Part shown: positions 10,447-21,425 of the stretch, in pieces
How the letters are laid out: each line of letters begins with the position of its first letter
Position numbering within the stretch: position 1 is the first letter of the stretch
Origin: Streptomyces sp. R33
GTDB taxonomy: Bacteria; Actinomycetota; Actinomycetes; Streptomycetales; Streptomycetaceae
DNA: 64,000 nucleotides
Reading direction: 5' to 3'
NCBI RefSeq assembly: GCF_041200175.1
Contig: NZ_CP165727.1
Coordinates: 4,476,501 to 4,540,500 of the forward strand
The notes under the pieces: generated by a model
What the model was told of the DNA's origin: nothing
The model's database searches: none
What the model saw: the letters and a program-made list of their open reading frames with translations, nothing else
Position numbers and translations under genes: made by a program

Positions 10447-11322
10447 TCAGGTGAGTTCGGCCGTACGGATCAGGACCACCGCCGCTGCCAGCAGGAATGC
10501 CGCCGCGCAGGTCCCCCACTGGACGAACGTGCGCGTCCTGCCGGCGGCCGGTCCCACCATGCCCAGACCGACCAGCAGCCCGGTCACCAGGCCGCCGATG
10601 TGGGCCTGCCAGGACACGGACAGGCTGCCTCCGAACGGCACGAAGGTCAGCACCAGCATGAGCACGACCATGGTGATCACCGGCCGCATCTCGTAGCGCA
10701 GCCGGCGCACCAGGACGACGGTCGCGCCGAGCAGGCCGAAGATGGCGCCGGAGGCGCCGAGGGTCGGTGTGTTCGGGGCGGTCAGCAGATAGACGAGGGC
10801 ACTTCCGCCGAGGCCCGACAGCACGAACACGGCGAGGTAGCGGACCCGGCCCAGAGCCGCTTCGAGCGGCCCGCCGATCACCCAAAGGGCCAGCATGTTG
10901 CCCCCGATGTGCCACCACTCCACATGCAGGAACACCGAGCTCAGCAGCCGGTAGAACTGGCCGGTGGAAACCCCTTCCACGGGGCCGCCGAAGTACTCGA
11001 CGTACCGCCCGAGCAGCTCCAGCCGGACGACGAGCGCCGGCGCGAGCTGCCCCACCAGGAACAGGGCGAGGTTGATCCCGATGAGGACCTTGGTGACGAG
11101 GTGGGGATCGGCTGCCACCACCCCGCCCGCCACGGTGCGCGGCGCATTCGCCGCCGGGCCGTGGCCGGTGCCCGAGCCGTCACGGACGCAGTCGGGGCAC
11201 TGGAAGCCGACCGAGGCGCTGATCATGCACTCGGGGCAGATCGGCCGCTCGCAGCGCGTGCAGCGGATCCCCGTGTCGCGGTCCGGGTGGCGGTAGCAGC
11301 CCGGCAGACGGTCGGTGTCCAT
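10447..11322 (-). CDS. Rhomboid family intramembrane serine protease with N-terminal zinc ribbon
   Basis: A 291-residue protein. Residues 9-45 hold paired cysteines (CTRC, CPEC, CPDC) that look like a B-box or zinc-ribbon fold. Then come six hydrophobic segments with the rhomboid catalytic serine in TLGASGAIFGLLGA and the histidine in SWQAHIGGLVTG. Rhomboids cut membrane proteins within the bilayer; the substrate is unknown. The zinc-ribbon plus rhomboid arrangement is common in actinobacteria. The gene converges on crgA and starts 103 bases beyond the cyclophilin stop, so the two may be co-transcribed. Confidence 0.93.
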   Translation of the reverse strand: MDTDRLPGCYRHPDRDTGIRCTRCERPICPECMISASVGFQCPDCVRDGSGTGHGPAANAPRTVAGGVVAADPHLVTKVLIGINLALFLVGQLAPALVVRLELLGRYVEYFGGPVEGVSTGQFYRLLSSVFLHVEWWHIGGNMLALWVIGGPLEAALGRVRYLAVFVLSGLGGSALVYLLTAPNTPTLGASGAIFGLLGATVVLVRRLRYEMRPVITMVVLMLVLTFVPFGGSLSVSWQAHIGGLVTGLLVGLGMVGPAAGRTRTFVQWGTCAAAFLLAAAVVLIRTAELT

Positions 11323-11425
11323 CGGTCCCCTCGATCAGCGGCGGGGCAGGGGGTGCACCCCGCCGGTCCGGTACACATCCAGGACGGACGGGCGGGGCGG
11401 AAAGGTTCCCGGGGCGACGGCGGGC

Positions 11426-11953
<528 letters not shown>

Positions 11954-12128
11954 GGATCTGCCTTCCATAGTCATCACTGTCGGTTGCAGATCCTCCCACG
12001 GAGGGCTGCACGGCACAGAAATCCTCCACCCGTATGCCCTGTCACGCATGCCGCCCGGCGGTATGGCAGGCATGATCCGACAAAGGGTGGAAAGGTGAAC
12101 TGTGTCCGCCACCGAGGAGGAGGATCCC

Positions 12129-12812
12129 GTGACCCGCAAGGACAGCGTGCACCTGGCCGCCGAAAGCGCCAGGGACACGGTCAAGCACGCCGCCGAAGCG
12201 GTGGCGCCGTACGCAGCGACCGCCAGGGAAGCCGCGGTGCACTATGCGACCGAGGCGAACGAGCGGCTGGCGCCGAAGGTGTCGTACGCGACCGCCGAGG
12301 CGGCGCGGCAGGCCCGGACGGCGTACGACTGCCATCTCCACCCGCGGATGAAGGCGGCGCGGGCGCACGTGCCGCCCAACGTCGACCGGGCGGCGACGAT
12401 GGCGGTCCACCACACGCGCCGGGCGGCGCGCCAGGCGGCCGACTACACCCAGCCGCGGCTCGAGAGCGCGCTGGCGGCGGCCCAGCCGGTGGCCGAGGAA
12501 GCCGCGTCGCGGTCGACGGCGGCCCTGGCGGCGCTGCGCGGCCAGGTGTCGGCCAAGGAAGTGCAGAAGCTGGTCAGGCGCAACGAGCGGCGGGCCTGCA
12601 CCGGCCGGGCGGTCAAGTGGGTGGCGGTGGTCGGCGTCGTGGCGGTCGGCGCGTACATGGCGTGGCGCTGGTGGGACCAGCAGTCGAACCCGGACTGGCT
12701 CGTCGAGCCGCCCGCGGCCACGGAGCTGCGGGACCAGGCCAGCTTCGACGACGAGCTGGCGGCGAAGGAGCGCGAAAACGGGTCGGGCCCGGCGGACGAG
12801 AACCCGATGTAG
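12129..12812 (+). CDS. DUF5324 family protein
   Basis: 227 residues from the GTG at 12129, which is preceded by GAGGAGGAGG at good spacing; an in-frame GTG at 12102 would add nine residues. The first 150 residues are alanine-rich, charged, repeating amphipathic helices. One membrane helix (about 160-180, WVAVVGVVAVGAYMAW) and a short acidic tail follow. The helices suggest membrane-surface association or self-assembly. Function is unknown. It is divergent from the cyclophilin gene and is followed by a strong terminator. Confidence 0.85.
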   Translation: MTRKDSVHLAAESARDTVKHAAEAVAPYAATAREAAVHYATEANERLAPKVSYATAEAARQARTAYDCHLHPRMKAARAHVPPNVDRAATMAVHHTRRAARQAADYTQPRLESALAAAQPVAEEAASRSTAALAALRGQVSAKEVQKLVRRNERRACTGRAVKWVAVVGVVAVGAYMAWRWWDQQSNPDWLVEPPAATELRDQASFDDELAAKERENGSGPADENPM

Positions 12813-12843
12813 CGGGCGGGCAGCCGACCCGACGCGGACGGCA

Positions 12844-12884
12844 GGCGGGAGGGCCCGGATCCGGTGGATCCGGGCCCTCCCGCC
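12844..12884. terminator. Bidirectional intrinsic terminator
   Basis: A perfect 19-base-pair stem (GGCGGGAGGGCCCGGATCC and its complement) with a 3-base loop, between the convergent DUF5324 and LysM genes. Confidence 0.85.
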
Positions 12885-12904
12885 GTTCCCGCCCTCGCGC
12901 CCGG

Positions 12905-13351
12905 CTAGCGGGGGAGGGTGAGCACCTGCCCCGGGCGGAGCAGTTCGGGGTTGGAGCCGATGACGCCCCTGTTCATGGCGTAGAGCTCGCGCCAGCGCGC
13001 TTCGTTGCCCAGCTCCCGGCGGGCGATCGAGGAGAGCGAGTCGCCGGCCCGCACGGTGTACACGAGCTGCGCGCCGGTCGGCGCCGGCCCCGGGGCCGGC
13101 GCCGCCGGAACCGCCTTGTGCGCGGCGGACGCCGGGGTCGGCGTGTAGGGCGAGTGGGGCGCCGTGGTGGGCTTCGGCGGAGCCGGTGCGGCCTTCGGCG
13201 GAGCCGCGGCGGCCATCCGCTCGGCGGCGGCCTTGGTGGCCGAGACGGCGTCGCTGTACTTCGACGCGTAGTCGGCGGACGAGGCCGCCGCTGCCTTCTC
13301 GGCGGCCTCGTGTTTCTTCTTGTCGGACTTCAGGAAGTCGAAGAGTCCCAT
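12905..13351 (-). CDS. LysM domain protein without signal peptide (Kbp/YgaU-like ends)
   Basis: A 148-residue protein beginning MGLFDFLKSDKKK and ending with a LysM domain (about 97-148, YTVRAGDSLSSIARRELG to RPGQVLTLPR). No signal peptide or lipobox is seen, so it should stay in the cytoplasm. The start and end resemble E. coli Kbp (YgaU), a cytoplasmic potassium-binding BON-LysM protein, but the BON domain is replaced by an Ala/Pro-rich linker. A potassium or peptidoglycan role is not proven. The gene is monocistronic and ends at the shared terminator. Confidence 0.88.
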   Translation of the reverse strand: MGLFDFLKSDKKKHEAAEKAAAASSADYASKYSDAVSATKAAAERMAAAAPPKAAPAPPKPTTAPHSPYTPTPASAAHKAVPAAPAPGPAPTGAQLVYTVRAGDSLSSIARRELGNEARWRELYAMNRGVIGSNPELLRPGQVLTLPR

Positions 13352-13509
13352 GTCTGTACGCCTCCGGCGGTGGTGTCGCCCCCTGGCTCGGTGCCTTCCC
13401 CCACTGTCGGACAGGAGCGGCCGCCCGGCCCTGTGACGGCGCCAACCGGGGGACCCCGGACCCGCTCGCCGGGCGGCCCGGGCTGCCGCCGGGCTGTTAC
13501 TGTCCCCGG

Positions 13510-14034
13510 ATGCCCGAGCTCATCCTCCCCTCCCCCCGGCTGCACGCCTCCTGGCTCGCCGCCCGCGGGGAATGGGGTCCCGACGCCCACATGGACGGTG
13601 CCGGTCTCGGCTCCGACGACGACGTCGACAGCGCCGAGGGCTTCGCCGCCTGGACCGAGCGGCTGCACCGGTACGGGGACCGCACCCTCCCGGTCGAGCA
13701 GGGCCGCGTCCACGCCACGTACTGGTGGATCGCCGAGGACGACACCTATCTGGGCGCCATCGACCTGCGCCACTACCTGAACGGGTTCCTCCTCGACGCC
13801 GGCGGCCACATCGGCTACGGCGTGCGGCCCTCCGCCCGCGGCCGCGGCCTGGCCGGCTGGGCCCTGCGCGAGGTCCTGCACGAGGCCCGGATCATGGGCA
13901 TGGACCGGGTCCTGCTGACGTGCGACCCGGACAACGCGGGATCCGTGCGCACGATCGAACGCGGCGGCGGCGTCCTCGAGGACGTCCGCGAGACGCTCAT
14001 AGGCCCCAAGCGCCGCTACTGGATCGACCTCTAG
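13510..14034 (+). CDS. GNAT family N-acetyltransferase
   Basis: A 174-residue acyl-CoA-dependent acetyltransferase. The acetyl-CoA loop is GVRPSARGRGLAGWAL (near residue 105), followed by the typical late motif CDPDNAGSVRTIERGGG. The ATG at 13510 is where family similarity begins. The substrate cannot be told; the layout (DxxxYLGAIDLRHYLN) is of the YesJ/RimJ-like small-molecule type. A terminator follows directly. Confidence 0.9.
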   Translation: MPELILPSPRLHASWLAARGEWGPDAHMDGAGLGSDDDVDSAEGFAAWTERLHRYGDRTLPVEQGRVHATYWWIAEDDTYLGAIDLRHYLNGFLLDAGGHIGYGVRPSARGRGLAGWALREVLHEARIMGMDRVLLTCDPDNAGSVRTIERGGGVLEDVRETLIGPKRRYWIDL

Positions 14035-14068
14035 CGGCGGCCGCACGCAGTCCCCGCCCCGTGCACGA

Positions 14069-14110
14069 AGAGGCCCCCTGACCGGCGTTTCCGCTGGCCA
14101 GGGGGCCTCT
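14069..14110. terminator. Bidirectional terminator, GNAT gene / tRNA-Ala
   Basis: AGAGGCCCCCTG pairs with CAGGGGGCCTCT around a 17-base loop. It lies just after the GNAT stop and just past the 3' end of the opposite-strand tRNA. Confidence 0.75.
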
Positions 14111-14117
14111 GATGCTG

Positions 14118-14190
14118 TGGAGCTTAGGAGATTCGAACTCCTGACATCTGCCTTGCAAAGGCAGCGCTCTACCAACTGAGCTAAAGCCCC
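14118..14190 (-). tRNA. tRNA-Ala (anticodon TGC)
   Basis: A 73-base cloverleaf: acceptor GGGGCTT pairs with AAGCTCC (one G-T), the D arm is GCTCAGTTGGTAGAGC, the anticodon loop TTTGCAA carries TGC, and the T arm contains GTTCGAATC. CCA is not encoded. With tRNA-Ile at 17962 it forms the ileT/alaT pair that follows gyrA in actinobacteria. Confidence 0.98.
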
Positions 14191-14354
14191 GAAACGGTGG
14201 ACGCGACCGTCTCCCGCGAAGAAGTGGCCGTTCCGCAGAACAGAGTACCGGGTGTACCCCCGCATCTCGCAAAATGATAGGGACTCCCGCCGTGCGACCA
14301 CTCTCCGTAAGATGCTCGCGAGGTTCGCACCAGCGAAGTAGGGGAGTAGTAAGA

Positions 14355-14903
14355 GTGGACGCTGTACAGCAAGAGGCCACGGCCAGAGCCCGGGAACTGC
14401 AGCGCAGTTGGTACGGGGAGCCGCTCGGTGCCCTCTTCCGCCGGCTCATAGATGACCTCGGCCTGAACCAGGCCCGCCTCGCTGCCGTCCTCGGACTGTC
14501 CGCGCCCATGCTCTCCCAGCTGATGAGCGGCCAGCGGGCCAAGATCGGGAACCCGGCCGTGGTCCAGCGCGTCCAGGCGCTCCAGGACCTCGCCGGCCAG
14601 GTGGCGGACGGAAGCGTCAGCGCGGCCGAGGCCACCGACCGGATGGACGAGATCAAGAAGACCCAGGGGGGCTCCGTCCTCAGCAACAGCGGCCAGACCA
14701 CGACCAGTTCCGGCGCGCCCACCGTCAAGCGCGTCGTCCGGGAGATCCAGTCGCTGCTGCGCTCCGTCTCCGCGGCCGGCGACATCATCGACGCCGCCGA
14801 CTCCCTCGTCCCCAGCCATCCGGAACTGGCAGAGTTCCTCCGGGTCTACGGCGCGGGCCGCACCGCCGACGCGGTCGCCCACTACGAGTCGCACCAGAAC
14901 TGA
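14355..14903 (+). CDS. Helix-turn-helix DNA-binding protein
   Basis: 182 residues from the GTG at 14355, which has GGGGAG eight bases ahead. Residues 32-75 form an XRE-like helix-turn-helix (NQARLAAVLGLSAPMLSQLMSGQRAKIGNP). The middle is Ser/Thr-rich (SNSGQTTTSSGAPT), and the C-terminal third is helical (IIDAADSLVPSHPELAEFLRVYG). The kinase gene begins 33 bases downstream on the same strand, so the protein could be a substrate of that kinase; this is inference. Targets are unknown. Confidence 0.88.
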   Translation: MDAVQQEATARARELQRSWYGEPLGALFRRLIDDLGLNQARLAAVLGLSAPMLSQLMSGQRAKIGNPAVVQRVQALQDLAGQVADGSVSAAEATDRMDEIKKTQGGSVLSNSGQTTTSSGAPTVKRVVREIQSLLRSVSAAGDIIDAADSLVPSHPELAEFLRVYGAGRTADAVAHYESHQN

Positions 14904-14936
14904 CACGACGGACGGGTACGGGGGACGGGCGCAGCG

Positions 14937-16241
14937 ATGGGTGAGATCTTCGCCGGCCGGTACGAGCTGATCGACCCGATCGGCCGTGGCGGCGTGGGCG
15001 CCGTATGGCGGGCCTGGGACCACCGGCGCCGCCGGTACGTCGCCGCCAAGGTCCTCCAGCAGAGCGACGCCCACACCCTGCTGCGCTTCGTACGCGAGCA
15101 GGCGCTGCGCATCGACCATCCGCACGTGCTGGCCCCGGCCAGCTGGGCGGCGGACGACGACAAGGTCCTGTTCACGATGGACCTCGTCGCCGGGGGTTCC
15201 CTCGGCCACGTGATCGGGGACTACGGACCGCTGCCGCCCCGCTTCGTGTGCACGCTGCTCGACCAGCTCCTGTCGGGGCTGGCCGCGGTGCACGCGGAGG
15301 GTGTCGTCCACCGCGACATCAAACCGGCGAACATCCTGATGGAGGCCACGGGCACCGGACGGCCGCACCTGCGGCTTTCCGATTTCGGCATCTCGATGCG
15401 CAAGGGCGAGCCCCGGCTCACCGAGACCAACTACGTGGTGGGCACGCCCGGTTATTTCGCCCCCGAGCAACTGCTCGGATCCGAACCCGACTTCCCCGCG
15501 GACCTCTTCGCCGTCGGGCTGGTCGCCCTGTACCTCCTCCAGGGCCGCAAGCCCGATTCCCAGGCCCTGGTGGAACACTTCCTCGCCCACGGCACCCCCG
15601 GCGCCCCCGAGGGCGTCCCCGCGCCGCTCTGGGACGTCGTCGCGAACCTCCTGCAGCCGGACCCCCAGAGCCGGTTCCGGACCGCCACGGGGGTCCGCAA
15701 GGCCCTTGCCGGGGCCGTGGAGCTGCTCCCGCCGCCCGCGCCGGACGAGGACCCGGTGGAGGTGTTCGACCAACTCGGCCCGCTCCCCGCCGGTTTCGGC
15801 CCCCAGGGGCCCCAGAGCACGGCTGCGGTGACCCCCGAGGCGCCCACGGCCGCCGCTGTGCCGGTGCAGCCGTCCGGTACCCCGCCGGCGACGACGACCG
15901 CGGCGGTGGCCGCCGAGCCCGCCCGTACCGATCCCCGCGGCACGGTCGCGACGGCCCAGGCCTCCCCGTACGCGGCCTCGCCCGCCTCCCCGTACGCGGC
16001 CTCGCCCGCCTCCCCGTACGCGGCCTCGCCCGCCTCCCCGTACGCGGCCCCCGCCGACGGGACCGGCAGCTTCCACCTGGCTCCGCCGGCGCCGCCGGCC
16101 GTCCCGCAGTCGGCCGCCCCTGCCGCGCCTCCCGCACGGGCCGGCGGCATCGCCCCGCCCCCACCGAAGGCCACCGTCGGGATCCTGGTCGCCGCGCTGC
16201 TCTGCTTCGCCGTGGGCATCTGGGCACTGACCGGGGTCTGA
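14937..16241 (+). CDS. Tail-anchored Ser/Thr protein kinase
   Basis: A 434-residue Hanks-type kinase. The kinase domain (residues 8-265) has IGRGGVGAVW, VAAKVL, HRDIKPANIL, SDFGISM and GTPGYFAPEQ, so catalytic residues are intact. Then follows a Pro/Ala-rich linker with almost four copies of ASPYAASP (about 340-371). A single hydrophobic segment lies at the very end (ILVAALLCFAVGIWALTGV), leaving no extracellular sensor domain. The kinase should be held at the membrane facing the cytoplasm. It is in an apparent operon with the helix-turn-helix gene and converges on the membrane-protein gene at 16255. Confidence 0.92.
   Translation: MGEIFAGRYELIDPIGRGGVGAVWRAWDHRRRRYVAAKVLQQSDAHTLLRFVREQALRIDHPHVLAPASWAADDDKVLFTMDLVAGGSLGHVIGDYGPLPPRFVCTLLDQLLSGLAAVHAEGVVHRDIKPANILMEATGTGRPHLRLSDFGISMRKGEPRLTETNYVVGTPGYFAPEQLLGSEPDFPADLFAVGLVALYLLQGRKPDSQALVEHFLAHGTPGAPEGVPAPLWDVVANLLQPDPQSRFRTATGVRKALAGAVELLPPPAPDEDPVEVFDQLGPLPAGFGPQGPQSTAAVTPEAPTAAAVPVQPSGTPPATTTAAVAAEPARTDPRGTVATAQASPYAASPASPYAASPASPYAASPASPYAAPADGTGSFHLAPPAPPAVPQSAAPAAPPARAGGIAPPPPKATVGILVAALLCFAVGIWALTGV
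15961..16049 (+). repeat. 24-base tandem repeat, 3.7 copies, inside kinase gene
   Basis: Identical in-frame units at 15961, 15985, 16009 and a partial one at 16033 encode ASPYAASP in the linker between kinase domain and membrane anchor. Units are base-for-base identical, so copy number may vary between strains by slippage. Confidence 0.95.
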
Positions 16242-16254
16242 AGCCCCCGGCGGG

Positions 16255-17559
16255 CTATGCGCTCCGGCCCCGCCGGGCCAGCAGGATCCATCCGCCGAGC
16301 ACCAGCAGCAGCGCCGTCCCGGTGCCGAAGCCCGCGCCGGCCACCACCCGCATCACCGAGCGGTCGCCGGCCGCGGCCGAGGCCTCGGGGGCGGTGAGCC
16401 CGTCCTTGGCCGCGGCCCGTTCGTCGGCGCCCACCCCGAACCCGGCGGCGGTCAGGCTCTCCTTGTACGCGGGCCCCTTGGCCGGGCTGCCGATGACGTC
16501 CATCCGCAGGGTCAGCGGCACGGGGCTCGCGTCCTCGGTGAACTCGGCGACCTTCCCGCCCAGGGTCACGGCGATGTAGTACCAGCCGGCCACCCGGGCC
16601 CCGGCCACCTCGTCGGTGCCCGAGAAGCGGTTCTCGTACGCCACCGGGGCCGTCTTCGGCAGGGTGACGCCCGCCTGCTTGCCGCTGTAGGAGATGTCCT
16701 TGTCCGCGACCAGGCTCCGGTACGGGCTGTAGAGCGCGACGGTGAGCCCGTTGGAGGCCGACCCGTACGACTTGGTCATCCTGGCGTCGGCGAGCTCGGC
16801 GCTGAGCCCCAACTGCTGCCCCCAGTCCAGCGGTACCCGGTAGAAGCGGGTCTGTCCGGGCCGCAGGTCGTCGCGCCAGACCCCGCTGTCCAGGGCGCGG
16901 GCGTCGTTGAAGCCGGTGCCGCCGCTCCGCGCCACCGGCTCGCTGCCGGGCAGCGTCGGCGAGGCCGAGGGCCAGACGCTGGGCGCGGTGGTGGGGGCGC
17001 TGCCCGTGGCGAGGCCGGGCTCGCGCCGGAGCAGGAGTTCCACCGGCCACGCGCTCTGGTCGGAGTCCTTGGCCGCGGTGCGGGTGATCTTGGCAAAGTA
17101 GACCCCGGCGCCCTGGCATTCGGCGTCCTCCTCGAGCCGCCGTACGGCGACCGCGCCGAGCGGGACGGGGTCGTAGCCGAAGCCGGCCTTGCCGGGGTTG
17201 CCCGGGCAGCGCGCGCCCTCCTTGGTCATGAGGGCGACCTCGAGGCCGTCGCCGTATCCGACCTTGGCCCCGCGCGGGGGCTGGAGCACCGCGGAGAAGT
17301 ACACGCTGGAGGCGTCGTCGAGGTTGAGCCGGTAGACGCGCTCGCCCGGGGCCACGGTGTCCGTGTAGGCCTGCCCGGCCGCCACGAGCGGGGCGTCCGC
17401 GCTGCTGGCCTTGCCCTCGATCTTCTTGGCGCCCGGGGCGCCCTGGTACGCCGGCAGCGGCTGCGGGGGCGCCGTGGCGGCCTGCACCGCCCCCGGCAGG
17501 CCCACGGACAGCCCCAGGGCCGCCGCCCCCACCAGCACCGTCTTCCCTACCCCAGCCAT
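16255..17559 (-). CDS. Secreted, C-terminally anchored protein of unknown function
   Basis: 434 residues from the ATG at 17559. A signal peptide (about 1-28, ending AVQAA) leads into two related extracellular beta-type modules: one opens with APGERVYRLNLDDASSVYFSAVL (within about 50-150) and the other with RPGQTRFYRVPLDWGQQLGLSAEL (within about 230-360). A C-terminal membrane helix (FGTGTALLLVLGGWILLARR) and basic end anchor it. The modules resemble pre-peptidase C-terminal-like domains, without certainty. It converges on the kinase gene with only 13 bases between stops. Upstream in-frame start codons at 17562 (GTG) and 17592 exist. I do not recognise a named family. Confidence 0.82.
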   Translation of the reverse strand: MAGVGKTVLVGAAALGLSVGLPGAVQAATAPPQPLPAYQGAPGAKKIEGKASSADAPLVAAGQAYTDTVAPGERVYRLNLDDASSVYFSAVLQPPRGAKVGYGDGLEVALMTKEGARCPGNPGKAGFGYDPVPLGAVAVRRLEEDAECQGAGVYFAKITRTAAKDSDQSAWPVELLLRREPGLATGSAPTTAPSVWPSASPTLPGSEPVARSGGTGFNDARALDSGVWRDDLRPGQTRFYRVPLDWGQQLGLSAELADARMTKSYGSASNGLTVALYSPYRSLVADKDISYSGKQAGVTLPKTAPVAYENRFSGTDEVAGARVAGWYYIAVTLGGKVAEFTEDASPVPLTLRMDVIGSPAKGPAYKESLTAAGFGVGADERAAAKDGLTAPEASAAAGDRSVMRVVAGAGFGTGTALLLVLGGWILLARRGRSA

Positions 17560-17631
17560 CACGCCCACCCCGGTTTTGCTAGCGCAAGCCAAATCTTTGC
17601 ATAACGCAACTTTTCGTCACAGAACAGCACA

Positions 17632-17661
17632 AAGCCCCGGCCGCAGCGGCAGCCGGGGCTT
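17632..17661 (-). terminator. Terminator after DLW-39 gene
   Basis: AAGCCCCGGC pairs with GCCGGGGCTT around a 10-base loop, 20 bases past the DLW-39 stop on the minus strand. Confidence 0.7.
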
Positions 17662-17681
17662 CATGAGATCAGCTTTCGGTC

Positions 17682-17816
17682 TCACACACCGGAACCGGAA
17701 GGCACGGAGTCGGTTGCCTCCGTCCACAGGTCCTGCTCGGCGCGGTCCGCCTGGATCTGGCGGTACACGAGGAGCCCGCCGATGGCGGCCAGTGCGACCA
17801 GGAGCAGCTTCTTCAC
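17682..17816 (-). CDS. DLW-39 family small membrane protein
   Basis: 44 residues from the GTG at 17816 (GAGG about 8 bases ahead): a Lys-Lys start, a hydrophobic helix (LLLVALAAIGGLLVY), then QADRAEQDLWTEATDSVP containing the DLW motif that names the family. It is a short actinobacterial protein of unknown role, usually encoded next to the gyrA/tRNA-Ile region, as here. Longer upstream reading lacks conservation. Confidence 0.88.
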   Translation of the reverse strand: MKKLLLVALAAIGGLLVYRQIQADRAEQDLWTEATDSVPSGSGV

Positions 17817-17921
17817 CGCGCGACCTCGTCTTTCGTTGACGTTGGGGACTTCTGACGGCCAACAATACACACGCACCGATACCGTTCGGTGACCTGGGAA
17901 GGCCTCAACCGGTCCTACGAC

Positions 17922-17955
17922 GAAGACCCCCAGGCCATGGGCCTGGGGGTCTTCG
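17922..17955 (-). terminator. Terminator downstream of tRNA-Ile
   Basis: CGAAGACCCCCAGGC and GCCTGGGGGTCTTCG form a perfect 15-base-pair stem with a 4-base loop, directly beyond the 3' end of the minus-strand tRNA. Confidence 0.8.
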
Positions 17956-17961
17956 ACACTG

Positions 17962-18035
17962 TGGGGCTAACAGGATTTGAACCTGTGGCCTCATCCTTAT
18001 CAGGGATGCGCTCTAACCAACTGAGCTATAGCCCC
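17962..18035 (-). tRNA. tRNA-Ile (anticodon GAT)
   Basis: A 74-base cloverleaf: acceptor GGGGCTA pairs with TAGCCCC, the D arm is AGCTCAGTTGGTTAGAGC, the anticodon loop CTGATAA carries GAT, and the T arm contains GTTCAAATC. CCA is not encoded. It lies downstream of gyrA and DUF3566 on the same strand. Confidence 0.98.
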
Positions 18036-18129
18036 ATCCGCGCTGCGCGCTGACTCCTGAAGATTAGCGCACAGACACGGTCACGCCAAAATCCGTTCCG
18101 CGGGGCAGTCCCCGCAGGTCATCCGGCGG

Positions 18130-18783
18130 TCATTCGTCCTCGGCGAGCGTGAGCTCCACACCGCCGACGAAGCCCGCCGACAGGTTGTAGATGAACGCGC
18201 CCAGCGTCGCCAGCGCCGTCGCCAGCACCACGTCGATCACCGCGATGACCGACGTGAAGATCAGAACGCGCGGCAGCGACAGGAACGACTGGAGGTCGAA
18301 GCCGTTGCTCTCGTTCGATCCGGTCGCCTCGCTGATGGTGCCGCCGACGGTCGAGAAGACGCCCATGGCGTCCATGACCATCCACAGCACCACCGACGCC
18401 ACGATCGTGCAGACTCCCAGCGCGATCGACAGCAGGAAGCTGACCTTCATGACCGACCACGGGTCGGCCTTGGCCACCCTCAGCCGCGCCTTGCGCGTCC
18501 TGGGCGTCGTACGGGCCCCCGTACGCGGCTTGCGCTGCGCACCGGCGTCCCCGGCGCCCCGCGGCGCGCCCGGGCCCGGGGGCGCCGCGTAGGCCTGCGG
18601 CGGGTGGTACGGCTGCTCCGGCTGCTGGCCGGCCGCGGCCTTCTCCTGCTCCGGCTTGCGGGTGTCCGTCACGGTTCTCCCCCTGCCCTCGGCGGCCGCG
18701 CCCCCACCGGGGGAGTCCGCGGCGGGGCCACGGGCACCGTCGTCCCCAGTCTTGGCCGGTCCGGCGCCCGTGGCTCCACTCAC
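18130..18783 (-). CDS. DUF3566 family membrane protein
   Basis: A 217-residue protein. The first 105 residues are low-complexity, rich in Pro, Gly and Ala, and end in a basic patch (RTTPRTRKARLRVAK). DUF3566 follows with two membrane helices (VSFLLSIALGVCTIVASVVLWMV near 115-137; IFTSVIAVIDVVLATALATLGAF near 170-195). The GTG start at 18783 lies 3 bases beyond the gyrA stop, so it belongs to the gyrBA operon, as in mycobacteria (Rv0007). Function is unknown; a link to division or envelope has been proposed for the family. Confidence 0.9.
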   Translation of the reverse strand: MSGATGAGPAKTGDDGARGPAADSPGGGAAAEGRGRTVTDTRKPEQEKAAAGQQPEQPYHPPQAYAAPPGPGAPRGAGDAGAQRKPRTGARTTPRTRKARLRVAKADPWSVMKVSFLLSIALGVCTIVASVVLWMVMDAMGVFSTVGGTISEATGSNESNGFDLQSFLSLPRVLIFTSVIAVIDVVLATALATLGAFIYNLSAGFVGGVELTLAEDE

Positions 18784-18786
18784 GAC

Positions 18787-21381
<2,595 letters not shown>

Positions 21382-21425
21382 TGCTGGTCAGAAGTCCTTT
21401 CAGGCGGCGGTCAGCGGAGGCCGAC

